Source: Clavaria fumosa (Eukaryota > Basidiomycota > Agaricomycetes > Agaricales > Clavariaceae). Taken from it: a stretch of 64,000 nt of DNA. Shown here in pieces: positions 55,158 through 64,000 of the stretch; position 1 is the first letter of the stretch; every line of letters begins with the position of its first letter. The position numbers and the translations under genes are program-made. The DNA lies in NCBI GenBank assembly GCA_951802425.1, contig OX637794.1, forward strand, positions 4,216,001 through 4,280,000. Direction: 5' to 3'. The notes below the pieces were generated by a model. The model was not told the origin of the DNA and made no database searches. It saw only the letters and a list, made by a program, of their open reading frames with translations.

Positions 55158-57715
55158 ATGGCAGACCATGTCGCCCCGCCTGTAGCCCAACCTATGAGGC
55201 TTGACCTATCTGTTGCCCCCTTTGATGGGCAGAAAAGGAACTTCTGTACGTTCCTCTGATCCCTTCGCCTCCCGTTTATGGCGAACCCGACTGTCTATGC
55301 TGTGGACCTGGTGAAGGTCCTTCTTGCTCTGAGCAAAATTACTGGAGAAGGATTCGCTGCAGAGTGGGCGAATATGAAGGCGGAAGAGATCCTGGGTAGT
55401 GGCGAGGCCGGAACCTGGGCAGAGTTTGTGGAGGAGATGAAGCGCGCATTTGATGACCCGAATGACCGTGCGACTGCCCTTGCTGATATTGCAGGGCTGA
55501 AACAGGGTGCCATGACAGCACCAGAGTTCTTTGTGAAATTCGAGATGCTGTTCCGACGGGCGAAGTTGAGTGCAGAGAAGGACTCAGGAATCCTAGTCCA
55601 TTGGCTGGAGTTGAACCTGAGTAGGAGGTTGGTGGAGAGAATCTATGGTGTCTCCCCAATGCCAGAGACATATGGAGAATGGAAGGTGCTGGCTGAGAGG
55701 CTTGATGCCCAGCAAAGGCGACTGGATGGGATACTCACGGAACGGACACCACGACCCACTGTGACCCCCGCGCGACCCACCACGACCCTACTGCAACCTG
55801 CCGTGACCATTTCGCGACCTCTTGTGACCCCTCTGCTGTGTACTCCAGATGTGGCCATGGCCCAAGGATGGGCCCCTGCTGATGAGAGATGTTGTTTCCG
55901 ATGCCACCAGACTGGCCATGCTGTCCGTTTCTGCCCCCTGCCTGATACGCGTCTGCAGGTCCCAAGGGCCCAAACCTGGGCAGCACCATGTGCCCCCCAA
56001 ATGGCAGAGGGATATGAGAAAGAGATTGCACGGCTCCAAGCCTGCATAGAGCTGTGTGAGAGAGAGAGGAGGACTCCCACTGGGGAGGAGAAGTGTGCCA
56101 GCCCCCTTTCCATCCCTGTGCCTGCTGCAAGTATACCCCGATATACTATCTTGCAGCGGAGACATACCCGAATTGGGGCTGAGGTGAAGGAGGAAGTGAG
56201 ACTGGCAGAGCGCCTAACCAGAGTGCAGCCAGAAGTGTGGAAACATGTGCCACAAGAGCTAGCCATCCAGGTGCACTTGGAGGCTTTCAGCACTGGCAAA
56301 GGGACCACAATGAAGGCCCTTGTTGACTCAGGGTGCACCAACTGCTTCATGGATTTGGAGTGGGCGAAAGGAGTGGGACTGGAGCCATCTCTCCTGCTGA
56401 ACCCAATCACCATGTATAATGTGGATGGGACACAGAACAGGAATGGAAAGGTCCGGTATGGGATAGAGGTGCTGGTGAGAGTTGGTGACCACCAGGAGCA
56501 GATCCACTTTCTGCTGGGAAAGACCCAGTCCCACAAGGTCATCCTTGGGCATGACTGGCTCAAGCGGCATAACCCGGATATCGACTGGCAGAAGGCAGAG
56601 CTGAGCCTTACCCACTGCCCCCCACAGTGTTCCCCATCCCCTCGAGCCTCTGCACCCCTGAAAACGAGTACCCTCGCATCCATGAGTATTCTGGACACCC
56701 GTTTTCCCAACTCTGGCCCTACCCCCGATTGGCCCAGCCGCTACCCTTTGGTGTTTAGTGAAGCGAAGTGGGATGAACTTCCCTGCTCCCGACCAGACTT
56801 CGATATTAAGATCGAGTTCAAAAAGGACCCTGAGCACCTCTCCTCCAAGCTGTATTCTTTGACACGGCAGGAGATGGTGGAGATGAACCGTTGGGTGGAT
56901 GAGCAGCTTGCTTCTGGACGAATCCGGCCCTCAAAATCCCCGTATGCCAGCCCCTTCTTCTTCAAACATGAGAAGGACAAACTGCGGCCAATCATCGACT
57001 ACTCAAGGCTGAATGCACACCTGATCAAGGACAAGTACCCCCTCCCCCACATCCGAGACACAGTGGATGTGCTTAAAGGAGCGTTGATCTACTCTAAGAT
57101 TGATGCAAAGGGAGGTTTCCCATCTATGCAGGTCTGGCCCAAGCACCAGCACCGCTGCGCCTTCCTGACACCCCATGGACTCTTCGAACCAGCTGTCATG
57201 TGGTTTGGACTGCAGAATGCACCTGCGACCTTCCAGCGCTTCATGAACCATGTGTTGAAGGAAGAGATTGCAGGAGTGCATGTCCGTGCCTATGTCGATG
57301 ATGTTATAGTGTTTGCAGAGGATTTGGCTACACACCAGTATTGGATGGATTGGGTCTTGAGCAAGTTTGGGGAGAATGGGCTGTGTCTCAGACTCAGCAA
57401 GAGCGAGTTTGAGAAGAGTGAGATCTTCTTCCTGGGGATGAACATCTCCCACAACCATCTGGAGCATGACCCAGCCAAAGGTGCAGCGATCCGTAACTGG
57501 CCATGACCGAGAAATGTGAAGGAGGTCCAGAGGTTTAATGGGATGCTAAACTACCTCCATCAGCACATCCCAAACCTTTCTGCCCAGGCAAAGCCACTCT
57601 TCTGGCTGACTGGGAATGTTCCATGGAAATGGGAGGAGGAGGAGGAAGCAGCTTTCCAAGATCTCCATCAGGCACTTGTATTGGCCCCAGTCTTGGCTCT
57701 GCCTCAGGACAAAGC
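55158..57715 (+). pseudogene. Copy X gag-protease-RT, single frame
   Basis: The real start is ATG 55158 (MADHVAPPVAQPM), in frame with all that follows; a TGA at 55257-55259 (arginine in copy B) separates it from the long remainder. Gag with CCHC knuckle CFRCHQTGHAVRFC near 55900, protease DSGCTNCFM near 56335, RT FGLQNAPATFQRF and YVDDVIVFAED near 57290-57320. A second TGA lies at 57504-57506. Gag and pol share one frame with no frameshift site, as in Tf1-like elements. The copy ends at 57715 in RNase H where unrelated DNA begins. Confidence 0.9.
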
Positions 57716-57981
57716 TGTACTTTTCACTCCCCCACCTATTCCTATAGGAGTCTGATCAGAATGATTGGACTCCTAGGAATCCTATAGGAATGAATCAAAG
57801 TCCTAAGAGTCTGATAGGAATGGATTGGAATCCTATAGGATTCTGATTGGAATGGGCCATCAGTGTTACAGTGACATTCTGATAAATTTCCGATGAATTT
57901 CCAATAAATTTCCAATAAATTTCCTACCCAAATTTCAAGTACAGGTACAACAGGTTGTTGTTGCTGTTGTTGTTGTTGTTG
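57716..57981. repeat. Short-repeat tract with (TTG)n microsatellite
   Basis: TCCTATAGGA-type palindromic words recur between 57740 and 57850. Bases 57951-57981 are a TTG microsatellite. No coding sense. Confidence 0.6.
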
Positions 57982-59499
57982 CAGTCAATGATGTAGATTC
58001 CTTGCAATAAACTATTGTAATTGCAATAGGTGGCCATTGCAAGAATGACTGTCAGCATATTGCAAGGCATTACAATACAGCCCTCTGTGAAAGCTGTGAT
58101 CCTCCTATCTCAATGTGGCCCTTGCAATAATAAATTACAATACATGTCCTTTCCCATGCCTGCCCCTGCCTATTGCAGTTGCTCCTGCCAAATAGGAATG
58201 ACTGAACAAACAAAGGCAAATAAAGAATGCTAAAAATAAAAACTTGAAATTGAGCAGCCCTGTGGCTGGTCCCTCAGGAACAGGTTACCAATCAGGCATA
58301 GCTGCTTTTGGTAAGCTGCTATGACCATGGGAATTTTTTTGCACAGCTTGCAAAATATGACTTTTTATACACCAAAAAATCGGCAAAAATCAGGAGATTC
58401 CAAATCTGGACACCCCACATTTGTATCTGCCTTGGTTCAGTGTCAATTTGCAAAATACACAGAAAATATTCATTTTTACACAATTCTGCAGTACTCTGGC
58501 TTGAAAATGGATAGTAGAGGATACACACACTACCTGTAGACATATGGGAAGGGTGTGGATTAGTTTAACAACACACCCACCATCTCTGCCACCTCCCTGG
58601 AGTCCATTACTAGGAATTAGGGTGTTATTGGCCTGGGAGCATGACCATTTGTCAGATTGCAAATTCCAGCCATCAGACTACATCTTATGACATCTAATAC
58701 AACCATGCAAAAGCCCATAATATTTGGTGCAGAACTACAGATTCCCCATGTCCATTTTCCCAAAGTTCTTAAAATCTCTCCCCAGACAGCCCTTTATGTC
58801 AGATCACATATTCCTGTTGTCTAATAGCTGACAATGTATGCATAAAAATATGTTCAAAGTTTGGTGAAGTTAGGCCAAGTTCTCAGGACCATAGCTCAGA
58901 ATGTGTCTTTTGGAGGACAGTTTAACATGAAGGCAGAGACAAGGACATGACTTGCATCACCTTGCCTTGCACTCCAACAGACATATTACGAGCTATGTTC
59001 CTGAGAACTTGGCCTAACTTCACCTAACTTTGAACAGGTGTCCAGATTTGGAATCTCCTAATTTTTGCTGATTTTTTGGTGTATAAAAAGTTATATTTCG
59101 CAAGCCATGCAATTTTTTTCTCACAGTCATAGCAGCTTACCAAAAGCAGCTATGCCTGATTGGTAACCTGTACCTGAGGGACCAGGCATGGGGCTGCTCA
59201 ATTTCGAGTTTTTGTTTTTATTTTTGGCATTCCTTATTTGTCTGTGTTTGTTCAGTCATTCCTATTTGGTCAGGAGCATCTGCAATAGGCAGGGCAGGCC
59301 TGGGAATGGACATGTATTGTAATTTATTGCAAGGGCTATGTCCACATTTAGACAGGAGCATCACAGTTGTCACAGAGTGGATGACAAAGCTATGACAAAG
59401 CTGTATTGTAATGTCTTGCAATATGCTTACAGTCATTCTTGCAATGGCCACCTATTGTAATTACAATTGTGTATTGCAAGGAATCTACAGCATTGACTG
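57982..59499. mobile_element. 1.5-kb imperfect foldback element
   Basis: Ends CAGTCAATGATGTAGATTCC and CATTGACTG are inverted. The arms (57982 to about 58418 and about 59037 to 59499) pair with modest divergence, and the right arm lacks about 430 bp present on the left (58419-58850). The inner part, from GCTGCTTTTGGTAAGCTGC to the centre, is homologous to the core of the giant palindrome (21903-22520). No clear target duplication. Confidence 0.65.
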
Positions 59500-59502
59500 G
59501 CC

Positions 59503-61267
59503 ATGGCACATTTTTGCCTGGACAGAGCTATGTTCGTTAGTTACTCAGCTACAAGCAAATGGCCCATAACGGCCGCTGATGGAAGAGAAATGAGCACGAT
59601 AGGTCATGGCGACATAATCCTACAGGTGCCAAATGGAAATAACATCAGTATGTTCAGGCTGAAGGATGTCACGCACACACCTACGATGGCCTACACTCTC
59701 ATCTCCATCGGCAAACTCTCCGAAGCCAGCTATATCATGGAGTTCACAGATAACCTGTGTGTTGTAAAAACCACACAAGGAAAACTTCTAGCTAAAATCC
59801 TGAAGATGAACGGCCTATACCAGTTACCAAGACCGTCGCCTACATCAGACAAAGCCCTTGCAGCAGTAACTTATGATGTTAGAGGTGCATTGCATCCTCA
59901 GCCACATCCACTACGTTGCAGTAAAGCATGCAGTTCTGTCAGGCAAGGTTTTAGGGATTGAAGTAGACGACACATCAGATGCACTATTTTGTGATGCCTG
60001 TGCACGAGCCAAACCACACCGTCAACCATTCCCGCAGAAGGCCACCAACATCGCCAAGCAATTCAGCGAGCGGATCCACATGGATCTGTGGGGGCCAGCA
60101 TCCATCCAATCCCTAGGAGGAAATCGTTATACCATCGATTTTGTTGACGATGCGACATGATGGACTGAGCTCTATCCACTACATGATAAATCCGAGGCCC
60201 TCAACACCTATAAAAAGTTTGAGGCAGCCCTAGAAACCCAAAACAGCATAAAAGTGAAGTACTTACACTCGGACTGCGGTGCTGAGTTCACTTCCAAAAA
60301 CTTCTCAGACCACCTAGCCTCCAAAGGGATCAAACGAGAACTCACCATGCACGACACGCACAAGCAAGTCGGCATGGTGGAACGATGGAACAGGACGAAG
60401 GTTGAGCTCATGAGAGCTATGCTCATCGACTCCAAGCTCCCAAGAAATCTGTGGGGCGAGGCCATGAGTCATGCGGCATGGATAAAAAACAGGGCACCCA
60501 TGTGCGCACTCGACGGTCGCACTCCTTTCCGAGCCCGCTATGGGAAACACCCTGATCTCTCTAGCGCTGTTGCTTTCGGAACCACAGCCTGGGTTAAAAT
60601 AGTCAAGGCTGGAAAGCTCAAGTCTCATGTGCGAATGGGCCACTTCATTGGTTTTGACGCAATGAGCACCGGGTACCGCATTTATTTTCCTGATAAAAGG
60701 CAGGTCAGGATCGAGCGTGAGGTTGTATTCAACCGAGACGAGAGTCCCGACATGGTGATCTGGCACGGAGCGACGCAGCATGAAGGGGAGAGAAGAAAAC
60801 CCACACTGCATCCCCACTCACCTTCTAATGATGACCAGCCTGACCCCCTAGACGCTGACGGCGCAGAAACTGTGCAACCAGCACTCTCTGACCCACCTGC
60901 GGATGACGAGGAATGCCCTCACCACACACGCCCGCAGCAGGGATACTACAGGACCCTCGCTGGCTACCCCCCAGAAAGAGCAAATGTCAGCGATGCAAAC
61001 ATCGCTCTAGATTACACTGGCGACGTACCCTTGATTGCCCTATACACAGGCGCAATCGGTAGTGAGCCCCGCACACTCGCTCAGGCACTAGCCAGCCCCA
61101 ATGCAAGTCAGTGGAAACAGGCCTATCAGGCCAAGCTTGACATTCTAAAGCACCTACACACCTGGGACATTGTTGACTGTCCAACAAACAAACCGGTAAT
61201 CTCCTGCGGATATGTTTTCAAGGTAAAGCTTGGACTGAACGGCGAGGTCGTCAAGTACAAGGCGTGA
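59503..61267 (+). pseudogene. Copia-1 protease region and integrase
   Basis: The 5' LTR, gag and the protease active site are missing. What remains starts after the DSG site (HFCLDRAMFVSY, KWPITAADGR), followed by the GAG-pre-integrase segment with CDACARAKPHRQPF. The integrase core has HMDLWGPAS, SDCGAEFTSKNF and VERWNRTKVELMR. A frameshift lies near 59890. TGA at 60158-60160 (DDAT then TGA then WTEL) and at 61265-61267 (KYKA then TGA then VIA) both replace arginine in the usual Ty1/copia sequence. Confidence 0.9.
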
Positions 61268-62604
61268 GTCATCGCCAGCGGACATCGTCAAACAAAGGGT
61301 GTAAACTACGATGAAACTTTTGCCACAGCTGCGAAAATTGGATCAATAAGGCTATTGCTGACTCTGGCTGCCCGATGGAACTGGGAAATCGACCAGATAG
61401 ACGTCGTGAGCGCTTACCTGAATGCCGACCTCGAAGACGAGGTCTACATGGAGCCACCAAGCGGAGCACTGGGCGATAAGGAAGTAGGAAAGGTTTGCTG
61501 CCTGCGAAAAGGCCTCTACGGTCTGAAACAAGCAGGGAGGAGGTGGTACGAGCGCATGGCACGCACGTTCACACAGCTGGGATTCAACGTGTCAAAGCTC
61601 GACCAATCGGTTTTCATCCGGACAAAAGGGGATGAAGCTGTCCACATACCAGTTTCTACTGATGACATGATTGTGATGGGAAATTCCAGGGCTGTGGTTG
61701 ACCATATGAAAAGGGAGCTGAGGGCCTCATTCGAAATCACGGACCAAGGGGAGCTCACGTGGTTACTTGGGTTCGAAGTCAAGAGGGACAGGACGGCGAG
61801 AACACTCGCACTGAGTCAAAAAGTGTATATTGAGGCACTTGCAAAATGTTTTGGCCTTGAGAAAGGACGCGAAGTGCATATAGCGATGGATCCGAATGTC
61901 CCGCTGTCAAAGGATCAATGCCCGAAGCAACCAATTAACGTACCATATCAGGAGGCCTGCGGAGGGGTCCTTTGGCCCGCCGTTATCACCCGCCCTGACA
62001 TACAGCTCGCGATTGGGATTATATTGCAGTTCACTCAAAACCCCGCACAGGAGCACTGGGAAGCACTCACGCGGGTGATCAGATACCTCCACACAACCCG
62101 TGACCTCTGGCTCACTTTGGGTGGTGCGGGAATTCATCCTGAGGTCTTCTCAGATGCAGATTGGGCCTCGCAAGCGGATCGGCACTTGATCTCAGGCTTC
62201 GTGATGAGGCTTGGACAAGGCATGGTGACATGGTCATCAAAGAGACAGACATTGGTCGTGCAGTCAAGCACCGAAGCAGAGTATGTCGCTGCGGCGCATG
62301 CCGCGAGAGAAATTTACTGGGTGCGAACTTTCCTGACAGAGGTGGGAGCGCATGAAGAAGGCGTGACGAAGCTCTGGGTTGACAACATGTCGACTATCAC
62401 CATAGCGAAGGACAACAAGTTTCACGCATGTACGAAACATATTGATATTCGCCATCACCTAGTGCAAGAAGTGGTAGAACATGGGACAATTGCAGTCGAG
62501 TATGTCCCGACCAGTGAGAACGTCATCGACGGCCTTACAAAACCCCTTGCGTGCCCCACGTTCACCGTTTTTGTGCGCAAACTCGCATTGCTGCCTGCTT
62601 GAGG
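61268..62604 (+). pseudogene. Copia-1 RT and RNase H
   Basis: RT: DVVSAYLNADLEDEVYMEPP, RKGLYGLKQAGRRWY, the catalytic segment STDDMIVMG (TDD in place of YVDD). RNase H: FSDADWAS, STEAEYVAAAHAAREIYW, KHIDIRHHLVQE. Ends with TGA at 62602-62604, right before the polypurine tract. This last part is open for over 400 codons and could have been functional recently. Confidence 0.9.
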
Positions 62605-62609
62605 GGGAG
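62599..62609 (+). promoter_or_regulatory. Copia-1 polypurine tract
   Basis: TTGAGGGGGAG overlaps the stop codon and abuts TGTCGTTG. Confidence 0.8.
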
Positions 62610-62859
62610 TGTCGTTGTTGCTGTGCTAGCGGTAACGCAACCACTTACTCAAGCGGACATTTAATTACTCTTTTTAGCTGTATGACTTTCTTTTTCCATG
62701 GCTCAGTCTTTACTATGACTGAGCTGTGAGTAACCCGCATTCTATTCTGCATTTCACATCTTCTGACGAATTAGAGTAGAATACAGATCATTTTAGGTAT
62801 TACTACAGACAGTCTTTACTACGACTGAGCTAATACAGATCATTTTAGTTATTTCTACA
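62610..62859 (+). repeat. Copia-1 3' LTR (right end approximate)
   Basis: Starts TGTCGTTGTTGC after the polypurine tract; TTTCTACA at 62852-62859 is a plausible end. Internal copies of CAGTCTTTACTA(T/C)GACTGAGCT are found at 62705 and 62809. No 5' partner in the window. Confidence 0.55.
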
Positions 62860-62871
62860 AAATCACTCCCC

Positions 62872-63525
62872 GGCACACCAGGAGCTGGAGGCGTAGGAGC
62901 AATGAGCGGAGCAAAGTCCACTGTAGCACCTCCCAACGTGCCAGGACCTGGCAGCATAGGTACGGCCCAACGGGGCAACGGCATCGAATCTGGCAGCGTA
63001 GGTGCATCCGATGGGACAACAGCACCCGAAATGGTGAGCTCAGGAGTCTCGGATAGACCACCCACCGACATGCCAGAACCTGGTAGCGATGGTACGACGA
63101 GTGGGGCAATGGCCACCGCGCCTGATGACCAGGTGCAACCCACAGAGCCGAGGTCACTATATTTGAATACCCTGGAAGACCACTCAGATGAAATGGGGGC
63201 ATCAAGGAATAACTCATCCATGTGCTACCACCCGCTGCTCCTCCAGGCCATGTGCTCAATGAGAGAGTGCCGGCTCAACGAGAGAGTGCCTGCTCAACGA
63301 GAGAGTGCCGGTATCTTGGCGGCGATGGTGCATCCAGCTGGCCAACGGCTGCTGTTCCTGATGAACCTGGATCTCTCATCAGTACTCCTCCCAACAAACC
63401 AGGACCTGGCAGCGCAGGTGCGTCCAACGGGGCTGAGGCTGCTATATTTGAAGATCCATGGTAGCTGCAAGTCCAACCATAGCTGTGTCCCTGCAAGGAA
63501 CCCAGAGAGAACAGCTTCGAATTAA
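62872..63525 (+). CDS. Low-complexity Pro/Gly/Ser-rich ORF, doubtful
   Basis: An open frame enters from about 62872; the first ATG at 62902 gives 207 codons. It repeats motifs such as PGPGS and PEPGS with Gly-Ala-Ser spacers, then contains a 19-bp tandem repeat (GCTCAACGAGAGAGTGCC, three copies at about 63258-63312) after which the Pro/Gly style continues in another frame. That shift suggests a frameshifted repetitive protein gene. Family not recognised. Confidence 0.35.
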   Translation, partial: GTPGAGGVGAMSGAKSTVAPPNVPGPGSIGTAQRGNGIESGSVGASDGTTAPEMVSSGVSDRPPTDMPEPGSDGTTSGAMATAPDDQVQPTEPRSLYLNTLEDHSDEMGASRNNSSMCYHPLLLQAMCSMRECRLNERVPAQRESAGILAAMVHPAGQRLLFLMNLDLSSVLLPTNQDLAAQVRPTGLRLLYLKIHGSCKSNHSCVPARNPERTASN

Positions 63526-63652
63526 GAGTAAAAGGTATCACATCACACTACTGGTGTTACAGGAATGGTAGTGGTAGGAGAGAGAGGAAGTGTGGAATGG
63601 ATTATGTTTGGCTTTGTCCGAGATGTCAGACTCTTACTTTCTCTTTCGAGTC

Positions 63653-63698
63653 CACACACAACTCCTCTTTGGGATGGCTTATGTAAGCAATCCTAACA
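63653..63698 (-). repeat. Terminal fragment of a Ty3-2 LTR
   Basis: Last 46 bp of the LTR (complement of TGTTAGGATTGCTTACATAA). Confidence 0.75.
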
Positions 63699-63851
63699 GT
63701 GAAAGGAGTGGGACTGGAGCCATCTCTCCTGCTGAACCCAATCACCATGTATAATGTGGATGGGACACAGAACAGAAATGGAAAGGTCCAGTATGGGATA
63801 GAGTTGTTGGTGAGGGTTGGTGACCACCAGGAGTGGATCCACTTTCTGCTG
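63699..63851 (+). pseudogene. Ty3-2 protease fragment
   Basis: Encodes GVGLEPSLLLNPITMYNVDG, close to copy X 56370-56520, fused directly to the LTR scrap on its left. Confidence 0.8.
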
Positions 63852-64000
63852 GTAGAGCCAAGACTGGGGCCAATATGAGAGCCAAGCAGAGATCTTGGAA
63901 AGCTGCTTCCTCCTCCTCCTCCCATTTCCACAGAACCTTCCCAGTCAGCTGGAATAGTGGTTTAGCTCAGGCAGAGAGGTTTGGGATGTGCCAACAGAGG
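63852..64000 (-). pseudogene. Ty3-2 RT/RNase H connection fragment
   Basis: Minus-strand homology to 51595-51745 of copy X (KWEEEEEAAF region, FRLTG). It is joined head to head to the protease fragment at about 63851 and runs off the window. Confidence 0.8.

Noticed and set aside
1..64000. tRNA, rRNA, CRISPR array or host housekeeping gene
   Set aside because: None seen on either strand; direct repeats found are LTRs, minisatellite or the 134-bp and 19-bp tandem units.

Overview
The window looks like a heterochromatin-type transposon graveyard from a basidiomycete fungus, probably an Agaricomycete. This is an inference from three things: chromodomain-bearing Ty3/gypsy elements, a very short (53-nt) phase-compatible intron and a TTAGGG interstitial motif. 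I see no intact host gene, no tRNA or rRNA and no CRISPR. Nearly every base can be placed in a nested set of LTR retrotransposons and terminal-inverted-repeat (TIR) elements, and many insertion events are dated relative to each other by exact target-site duplications (TSDs).

Layout. 1-6766: a decayed chromovirus (here Ty3-1) behind a partial LTR, followed by an antisense gene with a Zn2Cys6-type cysteine cluster that lies behind an inverted copy of the same LTR. 7540-14700: a TA-flanked long-TIR element split by Ty3-2 copy A, whose 3' LTR is split by a 978-bp MITE. 14777-30563: Ty3-2 copy B on the minus strand (TSD CACTT), stretched to 15.8 kb by three insertions, including a 7060-bp near-perfect palindrome with a 9-bp TSD. 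31129-36454: further Ty3-2 pieces, two hairpin/hAT-like MITEs and a diverged relative of the palindrome arm that carries the tail of a spliced gene. 36455-48560: Ty3-4 on the minus strand, itself split by the complete 9.2-kb Ty3-3 element (TSD CAGAA). Ty3-3 carries two extra ORFs between pol and its 3' LTR and a solo LTR inside pol. 48561-57715: Ty3-2 copy F, invaded by a young copy X and then rearranged by inversion. 57982-59499: a smaller foldback element. 59503-62859: the 3' two thirds of a Ty1/copia element. The last kilobase holds a low-complexity ORF and a scrambled Ty3-2 scrap.

How it works together. The retroelements encode the usual Gag, protease, reverse transcriptase (RT), RNase H, integrase and, in the Ty3 families, a C-terminal chromodomain that would direct integration to modified chromatin; this fits the nesting. 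Ty3-1 and Ty3-2 have, next to the LTR, 11-12 nt exactly complementary to a segment downstream of the LTR TATA box, which is the arrangement of Tf1-type self-primed elements. Decay is dominated by CpG transitions: LTR pairs differ almost only at CpG, and premature stops are almost all TGA where sister copies have an arginine codon. I therefore infer cytosine methylation followed by deamination.

Most interesting: the 7-kb palindrome; the antisense Zn2Cys6-like gene with its own inverted LTR promoter; the two intact extra ORFs of Ty3-3 joined by an ATGA stop-start overlap; and the inversion scar between copies F and X.
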